33,180 nt of DNA from assembly GCF_016650035.1 (NCBI RefSeq), contig NZ_JAENWM010000040.1:1-33180 (forward strand). Reading direction: 5' to 3'. Made by a program: the position numbers and the translations under genes. Shown here piece after piece: positions 1 through 8,241 of this stretch. The stretch's first letter is position 1. The number at the start of each line of letters is the position of its first letter. The stretch comes from Clostridium sp. Its GTDB lineage: Bacteria > Bacillota > Clostridia > Clostridiales > Clostridiaceae. The notes under the pieces are model-generated. The model saw only the letters and a list, made by a program, of their open reading frames with translations, did not search any database and was not told the origin of the DNA.

Positions 1-47
1 GCTAAAAAGCATGAAATAGTGCTTTTCCAACTTAATTATAAAAATAT

Positions 48-90
48 AAAGCATGGAATATCCATAAATATGGATATTCCATGCTTTTTC
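48..90. terminator. Long perfect hairpin upstream of murA
   Basis: A 17-bp perfect inverted repeat (48-64 with 71-87, loop TAAATA) is followed by a few T residues. It probably ends transcription of a gene left of the window. A second weaker inverted repeat (ACTGAAAAA at 111-119, TTTTTCAGT at 127-135) follows. I see no gene in 1-325 beyond these and the murA promoter region. Confidence 0.6.
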
Positions 91-232
91 TGTTCAAGCT
101 TAAAAACTTTACTGAAAAAAGAGTGCTTTTTCAGTGGCCTCGTATTTTACGGGTGATTTTTTATTGTTATTAAAAAACTTATTATATTTTTATGCAAAAT
201 ATAATAATGCTATTTTACATTTTCAAAATAAA

Positions 233-262
233 TGTTAGAATATAATGTAGGTATGGTATAAT
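233..262 (+). promoter_or_regulatory. Possible murA promoter
   Basis: A perfect TATAAT at 257-262 lies 64 bases before the murA start. The matching -35 is weak (TGTTAG, 233-238, 18-bp spacer). This is the only promoter-like signal close to the gene, but the AT-rich background makes chance matches common. Confidence 0.4.
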
Positions 263-325
263 TAATGAATATAAATAAAAATATAAGTAACACAATATAT
301 AATGTATAGTGAGGATGATACAAGT

Positions 326-1582
326 ATGGATAAATTGGTAATCAATGGAGGTAGACATGTCTTTGGTAAAGTGGAAATAAGTGGAGCGAAAAATGCTGCA
401 GTAGCAATTTTGCCAGTGGCAATAATAGCGAGTAAGGGTAAGTGCATCATTGAAAATATTCCTGATATAGAAGATGTGAATTGTATAGAAAGAATATTAG
501 AAGATTTAGGCTGCGAAGTAAAAAGAGATAAAGACTCAGTGTCTATAGATAGTTCAAATATAAGTAGTAAAGATGCTAACACAGAAGATGTAAGAAGAAT
601 GAGAGCATCCTATTATCTTATTGGTGCACTTTTAGCTAGGTTTAAACAGGCTAAAGTAGACCTTCCAGGGGGGTGCCCTATAGGTGTGAGACCTATAGAT
701 CAGCATATAAAAGGGTTTGAGGCGCTTGGAGCAACGGTAACTATTGAAGATGGTGCTGTAAATGTTAAGGCGGATAAATTAATTGGAACTAGTATTTATT
801 TTGATGTTGTTAGTGTTGGGGCAACAATAAATGTAATGACTGCTGCTACACTTGCAGAAGGGACAACTATTTTAGAGAATTCTGCAAAAGAACCACATGT
901 TGTTGATGTTGCTAACTTTTTAAACTCTATGGGAGCTAATATTAAAGGCGCAGGTACTGATGTTATAAGGATTATAGGCGTAAAAGAGTTAACAGGATGT
1001 ACTTATAGTGTAATCCCTGATCAAATTGAGGCAGGTACATTTATGATAGCAGCAGCTGCTTGTGGTGGAGAATTAACTATAAATAATGTTATTCCAAAAC
1101 ATCTTGAATCAATTTCTGCAAAACTTATGGAAATGGGAGCAGAGGTAATTGAAGGTGGAGACAGTGTTACAGTTAAAGCCGAAGGTAGGCTAAAGGCTGT
1201 AAATATTAAGACTCTTCCTTATCCAGGATTTCCAACGGATGTTCAGCAACCAATGAATACACTATTAAGTGTTTCAGAGGGGAAAAGCATAATAAATGAA
1301 AGCATCTGGGAATCTAGATTTAAACATGTGGATGAGCTTCTAAAGATGGGAGCTAATATAAAAGTGGAAGGAAGCGTTGCTACAGTATATGGTGTAGATA
1401 AACTTATAGGAAGTGTGGTAATAGCATCAGATTTAAGAGCAGGGGCAGCGTTAGTTATAGCAGGGCTTATAGCAGAAGGTACTACGGAAATTTTAGGAAT
1501 TGAGCATATTGATAGAGGATATCCTAACATAGAAGAAAAATTCAGGAGTATAGGGGCAGATATAAGGAGAGTTACTACATAA
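326..1582 (+). CDS. murA: UDP-N-acetylglucosamine 1-carboxyvinyltransferase (MurA)
   Basis: Catalyses the first committed step of peptidoglycan synthesis in the cytoplasm: transfer of enolpyruvate from PEP to UDP-GlcNAc. The 418-aa length is normal for the family. Visible signatures are the N-terminal GAKNAA (residues 20-25) and the active-site loop GGCPIGVRP, whose cysteine (Cys117) is the fosfomycin-target residue. An upstream in-frame ATG at 302 exists, but GTGAGG at 309-314 is placed correctly for the ATG at 326, which gives the usual MDKLVINGG start. walJ follows 25 bases downstream on the same strand. Clostridia often carry two murA paralogues; which one this is cannot be told from the window. 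Confidence 0.95.
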   Translation: MDKLVINGGRHVFGKVEISGAKNAAVAILPVAIIASKGKCIIENIPDIEDVNCIERILEDLGCEVKRDKDSVSIDSSNISSKDANTEDVRRMRASYYLIGALLARFKQAKVDLPGGCPIGVRPIDQHIKGFEALGATVTIEDGAVNVKADKLIGTSIYFDVVSVGATINVMTAATLAEGTTILENSAKEPHVVDVANFLNSMGANIKGAGTDVIRIIGVKELTGCTYSVIPDQIEAGTFMIAAAACGGELTINNVIPKHLESISAKLMEMGAEVIEGGDSVTVKAEGRLKAVNIKTLPYPGFPTDVQQPMNTLLSVSEGKSIINESIWESRFKHVDELLKMGANIKVEGSVATVYGVDKLIGSVVIASDLRAGAALVIAGLIAEGTTEILGIEHIDRGYPNIEEKFRSIGADIRRVTT

Positions 1583-1607
1583 CAATATAAAACCAAAGGA
1601 GACAATT

Positions 1608-2393
1608 ATGATATTTTGTCCATTATATAGTGGAAGTACTGGAAACAGTATATTTGTAGCGTCAGAAAATACAAAAATTTTAGTGGATGCTGGTATGCCA
1701 GGAAAAAGCATTGAAAGTGCACTTAAACATATAAATCAAAATCCGAGTGATGTGGATGGTATTTTTATCACTCATGAACATTCTGATCACATAAAGGGTG
1801 CAGGGATTATTTCTAGAAGATATGACATACCAATCTATGCAAATAAAAACACTTGGGAAGCTATGGAGAATAAAATAGGTAATGTAAAAGAACATAATAT
1901 AAAAGTTATTTATAATAATTCTGTAGATATTAAGGACATGCATATAATAAATTATAATATATCACATGATGCAGCAGAACCTATAGGATACGCATTATAC
2001 AGTGGTAATAAGAAAGCTTGCATAGCTACAGATTTAGGTTATTTTTCTGAGGAAGTAAAGAATATAATAAAAGATGCAGATGTAATTTTACTTGAGAGTA
2101 ATCATGATGTAGAAATGTTAAAGTTTGGTCCTTATCCTTATCCATTAAAAAGAAGAATATTAAGTGATGTGGGGCATTTATCCAATGAGGCATGTGGGAA
2201 TGCAATAGTAGAAATAATGAATAATAAACAAAAGCATATTGTTTTAGGTCATTTGAGTAAAACTAACAATTATCCTGAGTTAGCCTATCAAACAGTCGTT
2301 AATATTCTTAATGAAAACCATATTAAAATAGGTAGGGATGTCTCTTTAATTTTAGCTAGAAGAGATATGCCAAGTGATTTAATTGAGTTTTAA
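1608..2393 (+). CDS. walJ: MBL-fold hydrolase, YycJ/WalJ family
   Basis: A 261-aa metallo-beta-lactamase-fold protein with the metal-binding motif THEHSDH at residues 55-61 and a later conserved histidine segment (GHLS). YycJ/WalJ proteins are single-domain predicted nucleases of this fold, linked in Bacillota to DNA processing and cell-wall or replication coordination; the exact substrate is not settled. The start ATG has AAAGGAGA just upstream. The gene sits between murA and a GerMN lipoprotein with short gaps (25 and 15 bases), consistent with an operon. It lacks the beta-CASP insert seen in RNase J, and its length fits YycJ. Confidence 0.85.
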   Translation: MIFCPLYSGSTGNSIFVASENTKILVDAGMPGKSIESALKHINQNPSDVDGIFITHEHSDHIKGAGIISRRYDIPIYANKNTWEAMENKIGNVKEHNIKVIYNNSVDIKDMHIINYNISHDAAEPIGYALYSGNKKACIATDLGYFSEEVKNIIKDADVILLESNHDVEMLKFGPYPYPLKRRILSDVGHLSNEACGNAIVEIMNNKQKHIVLGHLSKTNNYPELAYQTVVNILNENHIKIGRDVSLILARRDMPSDLIEF

Positions 2394-2408
2394 AGGGGGA
2401 GGTCAAAT

Positions 2409-2972
2409 ATGAAAAGAAAAGTTAAAATATTATTATGTTCATTGCTAGTTGTTTCAACAGTGTCATTTTTAGGGTGTGAAAAAAAAGACGCGAAAAGCGT
2501 TGTAAATAAAGAAAAGCTTGAAAATCTAAAACTCCCCCTAGCAAAAGAGGATTTAGTTGAGTTCGGTCTATACTTTGATGGGTCTAAAGATGATACTACA
2601 GTAGAAATAATTAAAGATATTAGACTTATAAATAAAGAAGAACTTATAGGTGAAACTATTATGCAAGAGCTTATAAAAGGACCTACAGCGAAAAGTGAGC
2701 TAAAGCCAATATTGACCGAAGAAACCAGATTATTAAGTTTTTCGATTAAAGACGGTATTGCCTATGTTAATTTAAGCAAAGAAGCTAAAATAGTTATGTC
2801 AGAAACAAAAGAAAGAATTTGTCTAGAAAGCATAGAAGCTTCATTAACTCAATTACCATCTGTAGAAAGAGTGAAAATAACAATGGAAAATAAGAATATT
2901 GATACCTTAGGTGGAAACTTCGATATATCCAAACCTTTTAGCAAAAGTGAAATAGTTTCAATTAAAAAATAA
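2409..2972 (+). CDS. GerMN-domain lipoprotein
   Basis: A 187-aa exported protein with a type II signal: positively charged MKRK, a hydrophobic stretch, and lipobox FLGC (Cys23), so it should be anchored to the outer face of the membrane. The mature part matches the GerMN pattern (LIKGPTAKSEL, then SFSIKDGIAYVNLSKEA), the domain found in GerM of sporulation and germination and in the LpqB family. The ribosome binding site is AAAGGGGGAGG. It follows walJ by 15 bases. Role in spore envelope or wall assembly is inferred from GerM; the family is broader than sporulation. Confidence 0.82.
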   Translation: MKRKVKILLCSLLVVSTVSFLGCEKKDAKSVVNKEKLENLKLPLAKEDLVEFGLYFDGSKDDTTVEIIKDIRLINKEELIGETIMQELIKGPTAKSELKPILTEETRLLSFSIKDGIAYVNLSKEAKIVMSETKERICLESIEASLTQLPSVERVKITMENKNIDTLGGNFDISKPFSKSEIVSIKK

Positions 2973-3084
2973 GAACAATGTATTCCATTTAAGAAATTTA
3001 GACAGATGTGTTGAAAACTAATGCAATCTTTATTATAATAATGGAATATAACAAAATACATTACGATTTAAAGGAGAATAGAAA

Positions 3085-3582
3085 ATGGGATTATATAAAG
3101 AATGGACAGATATGGTGGTTGATTATGTTAAAAGTAAAGGAGAACCTGCATTTTGGAAAGAATATGGAGAAGTTGAAAAACAAATTTATACTAAACTATT
3201 ATCAAATCATAAAGAGGAACCTAAGGGAACAATGGAAGATCTTGCGAAATACTTTGATGTGTCTAACGTTTATTTTATGGGATTTACTGATGGAATAAAT
3301 GATAGTCTTATTCAATCTGTAGACTTAGAGAAAACTGAAGTTGACACAGAAGTACATTTTAAAATAGACTTTGAAAAACTTTATTTCAATATGTTAGACG
3401 CAAAAGCAGATTATCTATATGAACTTCCTCAATGGGAAGGAATCTTTTCTAAAGAAAAAAGAAAAGAAATTCAAAGAGATTATAAAGATTCAAAAACGGT
3501 AGTTAATACTGAAAAAATTGGAAGAAATGATGCATGCCCTTGTGGTAGTGGGAAAAAATATAAGAAATGTTGTGGGAAGTAA
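3085..3582 (+). CDS. SEC-C motif protein
   Basis: A 165-aa protein ending in a SEC-C zinc-binding motif ([20 protein letters not shown], with the CxCx8CC ligand set), as found at the SecA C-terminus and in many small proteins. The N-terminal 140 residues are mostly helical and not recognised by me. AAGGAGA is placed correctly for ATG 3085. An overlapping ORF from 3008 in another frame has no ribosome binding site and is a shadow. A terminator follows. Function is unknown; the motif suggests metal-dependent binding to proteins or ribosomes. Confidence 0.85.
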   Translation: MGLYKEWTDMVVDYVKSKGEPAFWKEYGEVEKQIYTKLLSNHKEEPKGTMEDLAKYFDVSNVYFMGFTDGINDSLIQSVDLEKTEVDTEVHFKIDFEKLYFNMLDAKADYLYELPQWEGIFSKEKRKEIQRDYKDSKTVVNTEKIGRNDACPCGSGKKYKKCCGK

Positions 3583-3605
3583 TTTTTAGTATAATTATAA
3601 TAAGT

Positions 3606-3642
3606 AAAATCTTGCACTTTTGTGTAAGGTTTTATTTTTTTT
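3606..3642 (+). terminator. Intrinsic terminator after the SEC-C gene
   Basis: AAAATCTTGCAC pairs with GTGTAAGGTTTT (G-U pairs allowed) and is followed by a T-tract of eight. It separates the murA cluster from the tetR-ABC operon. Confidence 0.8.
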
Positions 3643-3681
3643 GAGGGTTTCATATTAGTAGAAAAAATATATATAAGCCTA

Positions 3682-3710
3682 TTGACCAAGGTGGTCAAGG
3701 GTGCTATTAT
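3682..3710 (+). promoter_or_regulatory. tetR-ABC promoter with overlapping TetR-type operator
   Basis: TTGACC (3682-3687), a 17-bp spacer and TATTAT (3705-3710) form a good sigma-A promoter. The perfect palindrome TTGACC-AAGGT-GGTCAA (3682-3698) covers the -35 box and part of the spacer. A repressor bound there would block RNA polymerase, the usual autorepression design for TetR regulators, and the tetR start lies 54 bases downstream. Confidence 0.75.
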
Positions 3711-3763
3711 ATTATCAATACCAATTATATTTATTCTTAATAAATCATAAATTAAGAAAGAAG

Positions 3764-4396
3764 ATGAAAAATATGTTTTCAAAGTTTTTAAACTTAAAGC
3801 CAGAAAAACAGGAAAGAATATTACAGGCAGGTATTAGGGAGTTTTCAAATAAGGGCTTTGAGAAAGCATCTACAAATGAGATTGTTAAACAAGCAGAAAT
3901 ATCAAAAGGAATTTTATTTCACTATTTTCAAAACAAAAAAAAATTTTTTATATTTGTATATGATTATTCTTTAGGACTTTTAGGAGACGAAATATTTAAC
4001 AAGATTGATGTTGAAGAAGGAGATATTTTTATTCAATTACGTAAGATAGCATCAATTAAGATGGAACTAGCACATAAATATCCCGAAATTTTTAAATTTA
4101 TTGGAGTGGCAACAGTTGAAGAATGTAATGAGGTGAAAAGTGAAATAAAAGAAAGACAGAAGAAAATTAATGAGAGTAGTTACAGTAAAGTATTTAATAA
4201 TATAGATAAATCAAAATTTCGTGATGGAGTTGATGTAGGTAGAGCTATTAATATTATAATGTGGACATTTGAAGGATTTGGTATAAGTGAATTACAAAAG
4301 GCAAAAGTGTCTGCATCTAAAGGTCTGGACTATGAAAAAATATTTCATGAGATGGACATTTATATAGATATATTTAAAAAAAGTTTTTACAAATAG
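3764..4396 (+). CDS. TetR/AcrR-family transcriptional regulator
   Basis: A 210-aa repressor. The N-terminal helix-turn-helix is clear: RILQAGIREFSNKGFEKAST, NEIVKQAEISKGILFHYFQNK, then the KKKFFIFVYDY linker. The C-terminal ligand-binding part is variable, as usual. An in-frame ATG at 3701 would add 21 residues overlapping the promoter and is rejected; ATG 3764 (or 3773) fits the family start. It leads an operon with an ABC ATPase (60-base gap) and two permeases, so it probably senses a substrate of that exporter and represses it through the palindrome at 3682-3698. Confidence 0.88.
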   Translation: MKNMFSKFLNLKPEKQERILQAGIREFSNKGFEKASTNEIVKQAEISKGILFHYFQNKKKFFIFVYDYSLGLLGDEIFNKIDVEEGDIFIQLRKIASIKMELAHKYPEIFKFIGVATVEECNEVKSEIKERQKKINESSYSKVFNNIDKSKFRDGVDVGRAINIIMWTFEGFGISELQKAKVSASKGLDYEKIFHEMDIYIDIFKKSFYK

Positions 4397-4456
4397 TAGG
4401 TAGGTATCCGAAAAAATTTAGGCGTATAGAAAAAAAACACATGGGAGGTCAAAAAA

Positions 4457-5341
4457 ATGAATGTTATTGAAATCAAGAATTTGACTAAAAGTTACGGAAA
4501 GGCAAGAGGAATTATAGATGTAAGTTTTAATGTTGAGCAGGGAGAAATTTTTGGGTTTATTGGGCCTAATGGTGCCGGAAAATCAACACTAATTAGAACA
4601 CTATTATCTCTTATTTATCCGACATCTGGCAGTGCTACAATTTTTGGTAAGGACTGCGTGGAATTTGGACCAGAGATAAAAAAAGAAATAGGGTATCTAC
4701 CATCGGAGGTTTTTTATTATGACAATATGAAGGTTATTGATCTACTAAAGTACTCAGCTAGTTTTTATAAGAGTGATTGTAGCAAGAGAATTGTGGAACT
4801 CGCTGAGATAATGGATCTTGACCTAAATAAAAAAATTGATGATTTATCCTTTGGTAATAAGAAGAAAGTTGGGATTGTACAAGGACTATTACACTCACCT
4901 AAACTTATTATACTTGACGAACCTACTAGTGGACTTGACCCACTCATGCAACAAAAGTTTTTTGAACTCCTCGAGGAAGAGAACAAAAAGGGTGCAACAA
5001 TTTTACTGTCTTCTCATATTTTGGGGGAAGTTCAGAGGCTGTGTAGTCGCGTTGCAATTATTAAAGAGGGGAAAATAATAAAGGTTGAAAAAATTAGTAC
5101 ATTACAAGAAAATAATCATAAAAAATTTAAAATTGAAGTGAAATCAAAAATAGATGATAATTATTTCAAAATTGACGGAGCCACTAATTTAGATGTAAAT
5201 GGTAACACAATAAGCTTTTTATTTAGAGGCAATATTAATTTTATTATGAAAAAGATTTCGGAAATAGAAATCACTAATCTTTGGATTGAAGAGCCAGATC
5301 TTGAAGAGATTTTTATGCATTACTATGAAAAGGAGGATTAA
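4457..5341 (+). CDS. ABC transporter ATP-binding protein
   Basis: A 294-aa ATPase of the ABC-2 exporter type. Walker A GPNGAGKST at 36-44, signature LSFGNKKKVGI at 130-140 (a non-canonical LSGGQ, common in this subgroup), Walker B LIILDEP at 150-156, and the H-loop in LLSSHIL. A C-terminal extension of about 80 residues is typical of drug, bacteriocin or lantibiotic exporters. GGGAGGT lies 7 bases upstream of the ATG. It should power the two downstream permeases at the cytoplasmic membrane. The substrate is unknown. Confidence 0.92.
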   Translation: MNVIEIKNLTKSYGKARGIIDVSFNVEQGEIFGFIGPNGAGKSTLIRTLLSLIYPTSGSATIFGKDCVEFGPEIKKEIGYLPSEVFYYDNMKVIDLLKYSASFYKSDCSKRIVELAEIMDLDLNKKIDDLSFGNKKKVGIVQGLLHSPKLIILDEPTSGLDPLMQQKFFELLEEENKKGATILLSSHILGEVQRLCSRVAIIKEGKIIKVEKISTLQENNHKKFKIEVKSKIDDNYFKIDGATNLDVNGNTISFLFRGNINFIMKKISEIEITNLWIEEPDLEEIFMHYYEKED

Positions 5342-5346
5342 GAGCT

Positions 5347-6144
5347 ATGAATATGTTTCTACATGAACTTAAGGCTTATAGAAAATCAACGATCATATGG
5401 ACGTGCTCTTTAGTTACTTTTGTTGTACTTTTCTTATCAATGTTTCCTGCTTTCTCAAAGGAAGTTGAAACATTTAAAAAATTAATGGAAGGATTTCCAG
5501 AACCGGTAAGAAAAGCATTGGGCCTTTCTGTAGATAGTATGTCTTCTATCTTAGGATTTTACGCCTATATATTTTTATATATAACACTTTGCGGAGCAAT
5601 TCAAGCTATGAATTTAGGAACTTCAATTATATCAAAGGAAACAAGTGGGAAAACAGTAGATTTCCTTTTAACGAAGCCTGTTACCCGCAGCAAGATTATG
5701 ACATCAAAGCTAACAGCTGCAGTAACATGCTTAGTAATTACTAATGCTACCTATTTAGTGGTTGCTAGCATTATGGCATCCATTGTAAAAACTGTAGACT
5801 ATAGTTACAAAATATTTTTTATGATATCTATTACATTGTTTTTCGTTCAGCTTATGTTTTTAGCTCTAGGGGTTATAATTTCTGTAATGGCTTCCAAGAT
5901 TAAATCTGTGATACCTGTTTCTCTCGGGACTGTATTTGCATTTTTCTTTATTGGGATGCTTGCATCTACAACAGGCGATGGTGCTCTGCGTTATATTACT
6001 CCCTTTAAAAATTTTGATACAAGCTACATTATAAAAAATTCTAGTTATGACACTCCATTTATTATAATAGAAATAGCATTTATTATTGTAGCAATTACTG
6101 CCAGTTATTTTGTATTTGCTAAAAAGGATATTCATGCTGTGTAA
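5347..6144 (+). CDS. ABC-2 type permease subunit 1
   Basis: A 265-aa integral membrane protein with about six hydrophobic segments, starting 5 bases after the ATPase stop. The internal stretch SIISKETSGKTVDFLLTKPV followed by TRSKIMTSKL is the conserved cytoplasmic-loop motif of ABC-2 permeases of the bacitracin/lantibiotic exporter type. The same motif occurs in the next gene, so the two probably arose by duplication and act as a heterodimer. Confidence 0.88.
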   Translation: MNMFLHELKAYRKSTIIWTCSLVTFVVLFLSMFPAFSKEVETFKKLMEGFPEPVRKALGLSVDSMSSILGFYAYIFLYITLCGAIQAMNLGTSIISKETSGKTVDFLLTKPVTRSKIMTSKLTAAVTCLVITNATYLVVASIMASIVKTVDYSYKIFFMISITLFFVQLMFLALGVIISVMASKIKSVIPVSLGTVFAFFFIGMLASTTGDGALRYITPFKNFDTSYIIKNSSYDTPFIIIEIAFIIVAITASYFVFAKKDIHAV

Positions 6145-6199
6145 CAAGTAATATTTCAGTGCAGCAGGTAATGATTAAGGAATATAAGGAGGTCAATTT

Positions 6200-6997
6200 A
6201 TGAATATATTTACTGTAGAGATGAAAGCACATAGAAAAGGTCTTATTATATGGGCTTTTGGTATACTACTTATGATTGCTGGTGGGATGGGAAAATATGT
6301 TGCATTTTCATCTGATAGTCAAGCTATAAATGAGCTAATGTCACAAATGCCAAAATCTATGCAAGCCATTATGGGTATGGGTACTTTTGATTTGTCAAAA
6401 GCCAGTGGTTTTTACGGAGTAATCTTTTTATACTTAGTTCTCATGGCAACTGTACATGCTACTATGCTTGGAGCTGATATAATTTCAAAGGAAGAACGAG
6501 ATAAAACCGCAGAGTTTCTAATGGTAAAACCTATTTCAAGAAGTAAAATTATAACATCAAAACTATTGGCAGCCACAATGAATATTTTAATATTTAATAT
6601 TATCACATTAGTTATTTCAATTATTATAGTAGGAAGATACAGCAATGGGGAAGCCGTAAGTTCAGATATAGTAATTTTAATGATTGGAATGTTTATTTTG
6701 CAACTTATGTTTATGTTTATTGGCACAGCAATAGCCGCAATATGTAAAAAACCAAAGTCAGCTACATCAATATCCACATCAGTGCTATTAATTACATTTA
6801 TATTATCTATAGCTGTAGATATGAACAGCAAGCTTGAAAGTCTTAAATACCTTACACCGTTTAAATATTTTGATGCTAAAAACTTGATGTATGGTGGTGG
6901 ATTTCAATTGAGTTTTGTAATACTATCGATTATAATTATTTCCGCATCTGTGTGGGTAACATATAATTTTTATGAAAAAAGAGATATGAATATATAG
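6200..6997 (+). CDS. ABC-2 type permease subunit 2
   Basis: A 265-aa membrane protein, the same length as its upstream paralogue. It shares the loop motif (DIISKEERDKTAEFLMVKPI, SRSKIITSKL) and the N-terminal pattern of a short amphipathic helix, a first membrane helix and an extracytoplasmic loop with FGKY/PKSMQ features. AAGGAGG lies upstream of the ATG. Last gene of the operon; a strong terminator follows at 7018. It is expected to pair with subunit 1 and the ATPase in export or self-protection. Confidence 0.88.
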   Translation: MNIFTVEMKAHRKGLIIWAFGILLMIAGGMGKYVAFSSDSQAINELMSQMPKSMQAIMGMGTFDLSKASGFYGVIFLYLVLMATVHATMLGADIISKEERDKTAEFLMVKPISRSKIITSKLLAATMNILIFNIITLVISIIIVGRYSNGEAVSSDIVILMIGMFILQLMFMFIGTAIAAICKKPKSATSISTSVLLITFILSIAVDMNSKLESLKYLTPFKYFDAKNLMYGGGFQLSFVILSIIIISASVWVTYNFYEKRDMNI

Positions 6998-7017
6998 TAT
7001 TATAAAAATTTTGGTTA

Positions 7018-7052
7018 TAACATGGGGCATTGCTCCATGTTATTTATTTTTA
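7018..7052 (+). terminator. Terminator of the ABC operon
   Basis: TAACATGG and CCATGTTA flank a short GC-containing loop (7018-7042), followed by a T-rich run (TTTATTTTTAT). Confidence 0.78.
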
Positions 7053-7157
7053 TGTACATAAATTTGAAATGTGGGGTTCAATAGTATAAAATATCTATGA
7101 CAACATTAATATGACAGTAGCGCAGATAACGTATATATATGATGAAGGAGATTTAAA

Positions 7158-7637
7158 ATGAACATAACTATAATTTGTGTAGGGAAAATAAAAGAGAAAT
7201 ATTTAAAAAGTGCTATAGATGAATATTCAAAAAGACTATCTAGATACTGTAAACTGAGCATTGTTGAATTAAGCGATGAGAAAACTCCTGATAATGCTTC
7301 TGAAAAAGAAGAGATTATAATAAAGGGTAAAGAAGGGGGAGCAATACTTAAGAGCATAAAGGATAACATGTTTGTTATTGCTTTAGAGCTAAAGGGAGAT
7401 ATGATATCTTCAGTGGAGCTTTCAAATTATATAAGAGATTTAGGAATAAAGGGTGAAAGTAATATAGCTTTTGTTATTGGGGGTTCATTAGGGTTATCTA
7501 AGGCAGTTTTGGAGAGAGCTAATTACAAATTATGCTTTTCAAAAATGACTTTCCCACATCAGTTATTTAGGGTGATGCTGCTTGAGCAGGTGTATAGAGG
7601 GTTTAGAATAATAAGTGGTGAACCGTACCATAAATAA
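7158..7637 (+). CDS. rlmH: 23S rRNA (pseudouridine1915-N3)-methyltransferase RlmH
   Basis: A 159-aa SPOUT methyltransferase that methylates pseudouridine 1915 of 23S rRNA in the assembled 70S ribosome. It has the family length and conserved features: start NITIICVGKIKEKY, the AdoMet-binding GGSLGLS, and the C-terminus FPHQLFRVMLLEQVYRGFRI ending GEPYHK. AAGGAG precedes the ATG. The last codons (GGT GAA CCG TAC CAT AAA TAA) are the attachment site used by the element to the right, so the gene stays intact after insertion, exactly as at the staphylococcal SCC site. Confidence 0.97.
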   Translation: MNITIICVGKIKEKYLKSAIDEYSKRLSRYCKLSIVELSDEKTPDNASEKEEIIIKGKEGGAILKSIKDNMFVIALELKGDMISSVELSNYIRDLGIKGESNIAFVIGGSLGLSKAVLERANYKLCFSKMTFPHQLFRVMLLEQVYRGFRIISGEPYHK

Positions 7638-7639
7638 CG
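7617..7639 (+). repeat. Left attachment site (attL) within the 3' end of rlmH
   Basis: GGTGAACCGTACCA, one variable base, then AAATAACG. It matches 25761-25783 at 22 of 23 positions (T7631 versus C25775). It encodes the last residues GEPYHK and stop of RlmH. Confidence 0.88.
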
Positions 7640-7649
7640 AGGACTTTTT
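7634..7649 (+). repeat. Left terminal inverted repeat of E1
   Basis: ATAACGAGGACTTTTT reads like the reverse complement of the right end (25735-25751, giving ATAACGTAGACCTTTTT), with small differences in the middle. A similar left-end sequence (ATAACGCGGATCTTTTA) starts E2 at 25778. Confidence 0.6.
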
Positions 7650-7738
7650 AGATAGGGAGAGTATAAGTGTCTTCGCCATCAATGAAAACCTCGGCAGAAG
7701 TGTCAAGTGTTATTTCATATGTATAAGTTTATAATTAG

Positions 7739-7767
7739 TAAAAAAAGAAAGTACTATTGTACTTTCT
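7739..7767 (-). terminator. Terminator for the minus-strand 119-aa gene
   Basis: AGAAAGTAC (7746-7754) and GTACTTTCT (7759-7767) form a 9-bp stem with loop TATT. On the minus strand the stem runs into six U (A7741-A7746 on the plus strand). The gene's stop codon lies at the edge of the stem. Confidence 0.7.
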
Positions 7768-8113
7768 CTTTATATATCCAACTAGTTAGATGTGAATTGA
7801 TAAACCTATTAAAGTATATTGATACCCAATAGTTATTATGAATAATTACGGTCGCTTTTGTAATGTTATTAGGATATAAACAAATATTAACTATTTTGCA
7901 TGATTTAAGAATATCTACACCTTTGATATTAATTTCTTTAATATCTGATGTTGGTGAAATAGCTATTAATGAACAGAAGTCAGAAACATCAGATGTACTT
8001 AAATCATCAAGCAAGAATAATAGGTCATCTGATAATATTTCTATAAATCTATTAGTAAATAAATTAGAGTTCTTTATACTTTCAAGATTAGTTGATGTGT
8101 TTACAATAAACAT
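7754..8113 (-). CDS. Hypothetical protein, divergent to the restriction-modification operon
   Basis: A 119-aa protein I do not recognise. On the minus strand GGGAGG is placed 6 bases before its ATG, which supports it over the opposite-strand ORF at 7863-8156. The sequence alternates short hydrophobic strands and acidic helices (for example SDDLLFLLDDLSTSDVSDFC) and has no visible helix-turn-helix, signal peptide or membrane segment. Its start is about 40 bases from the first of two 18-bp repeats around the restriction-modification promoter, so it could regulate or respond to that operon. Function unknown. Confidence 0.6.
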   Translation of the reverse strand: MFIVNTSTNLESIKNSNLFTNRFIEILSDDLLFLLDDLSTSDVSDFCSLIAISPTSDIKEINIKGVDILKSCKIVNICLYPNNITKATVIIHNNYWVSIYFNRFINSHLTSWIYKEKVQ

Positions 8114-8155
8114 AAATACCTCCCTTAGTAATTCTATAAATAATATATATTTATA

Positions 8156-8225
8156 AAATCAGACGTTTGTAGTTGACAAAATTATATGAGAGGCATATAA
8201 TGTAATTAAATCAGACGTTTGTAGT
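8156..8225 (+). promoter_or_regulatory. Restriction-modification promoter bracketed by 18-bp direct repeats
   Basis: TTGACA (8173-8178), a 17-bp spacer and TATAAT (8196-8201) make a consensus sigma-A promoter. Two identical copies of AAATCAGACGTTTGTAGT lie at 8156-8173 and 8208-8225, one ending in the -35 box and one just past the -10 box over the start-site region. A protein bound to both would block the promoter. The spacing (52 bp, about five helical turns) puts both sites on one face of the DNA. Confidence 0.8.
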
Positions 8226-8241
8226 CAAATGGAGGCGCAAT

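Noticed and set aside
3008-3298. 96-aa ORF overlapping the SEC-C gene
   Set aside because: No ribosome binding site, and the other frame encodes a clear SEC-C protein.
4836-5078. 80-aa ORF inside the ABC ATPase gene
   Set aside because: Frame shadow of a strongly conserved ATPase.
6412-6831. 139-aa minus-strand ORF opposite the second permease
   Set aside because: Composition is that of an antisense shadow of membrane helices; no ribosome binding site.
7863-8156. 97-aa plus-strand ORF opposite the 119-aa gene
   Set aside because: No ribosome binding site; the minus-strand gene has GGGAGG and a terminator.
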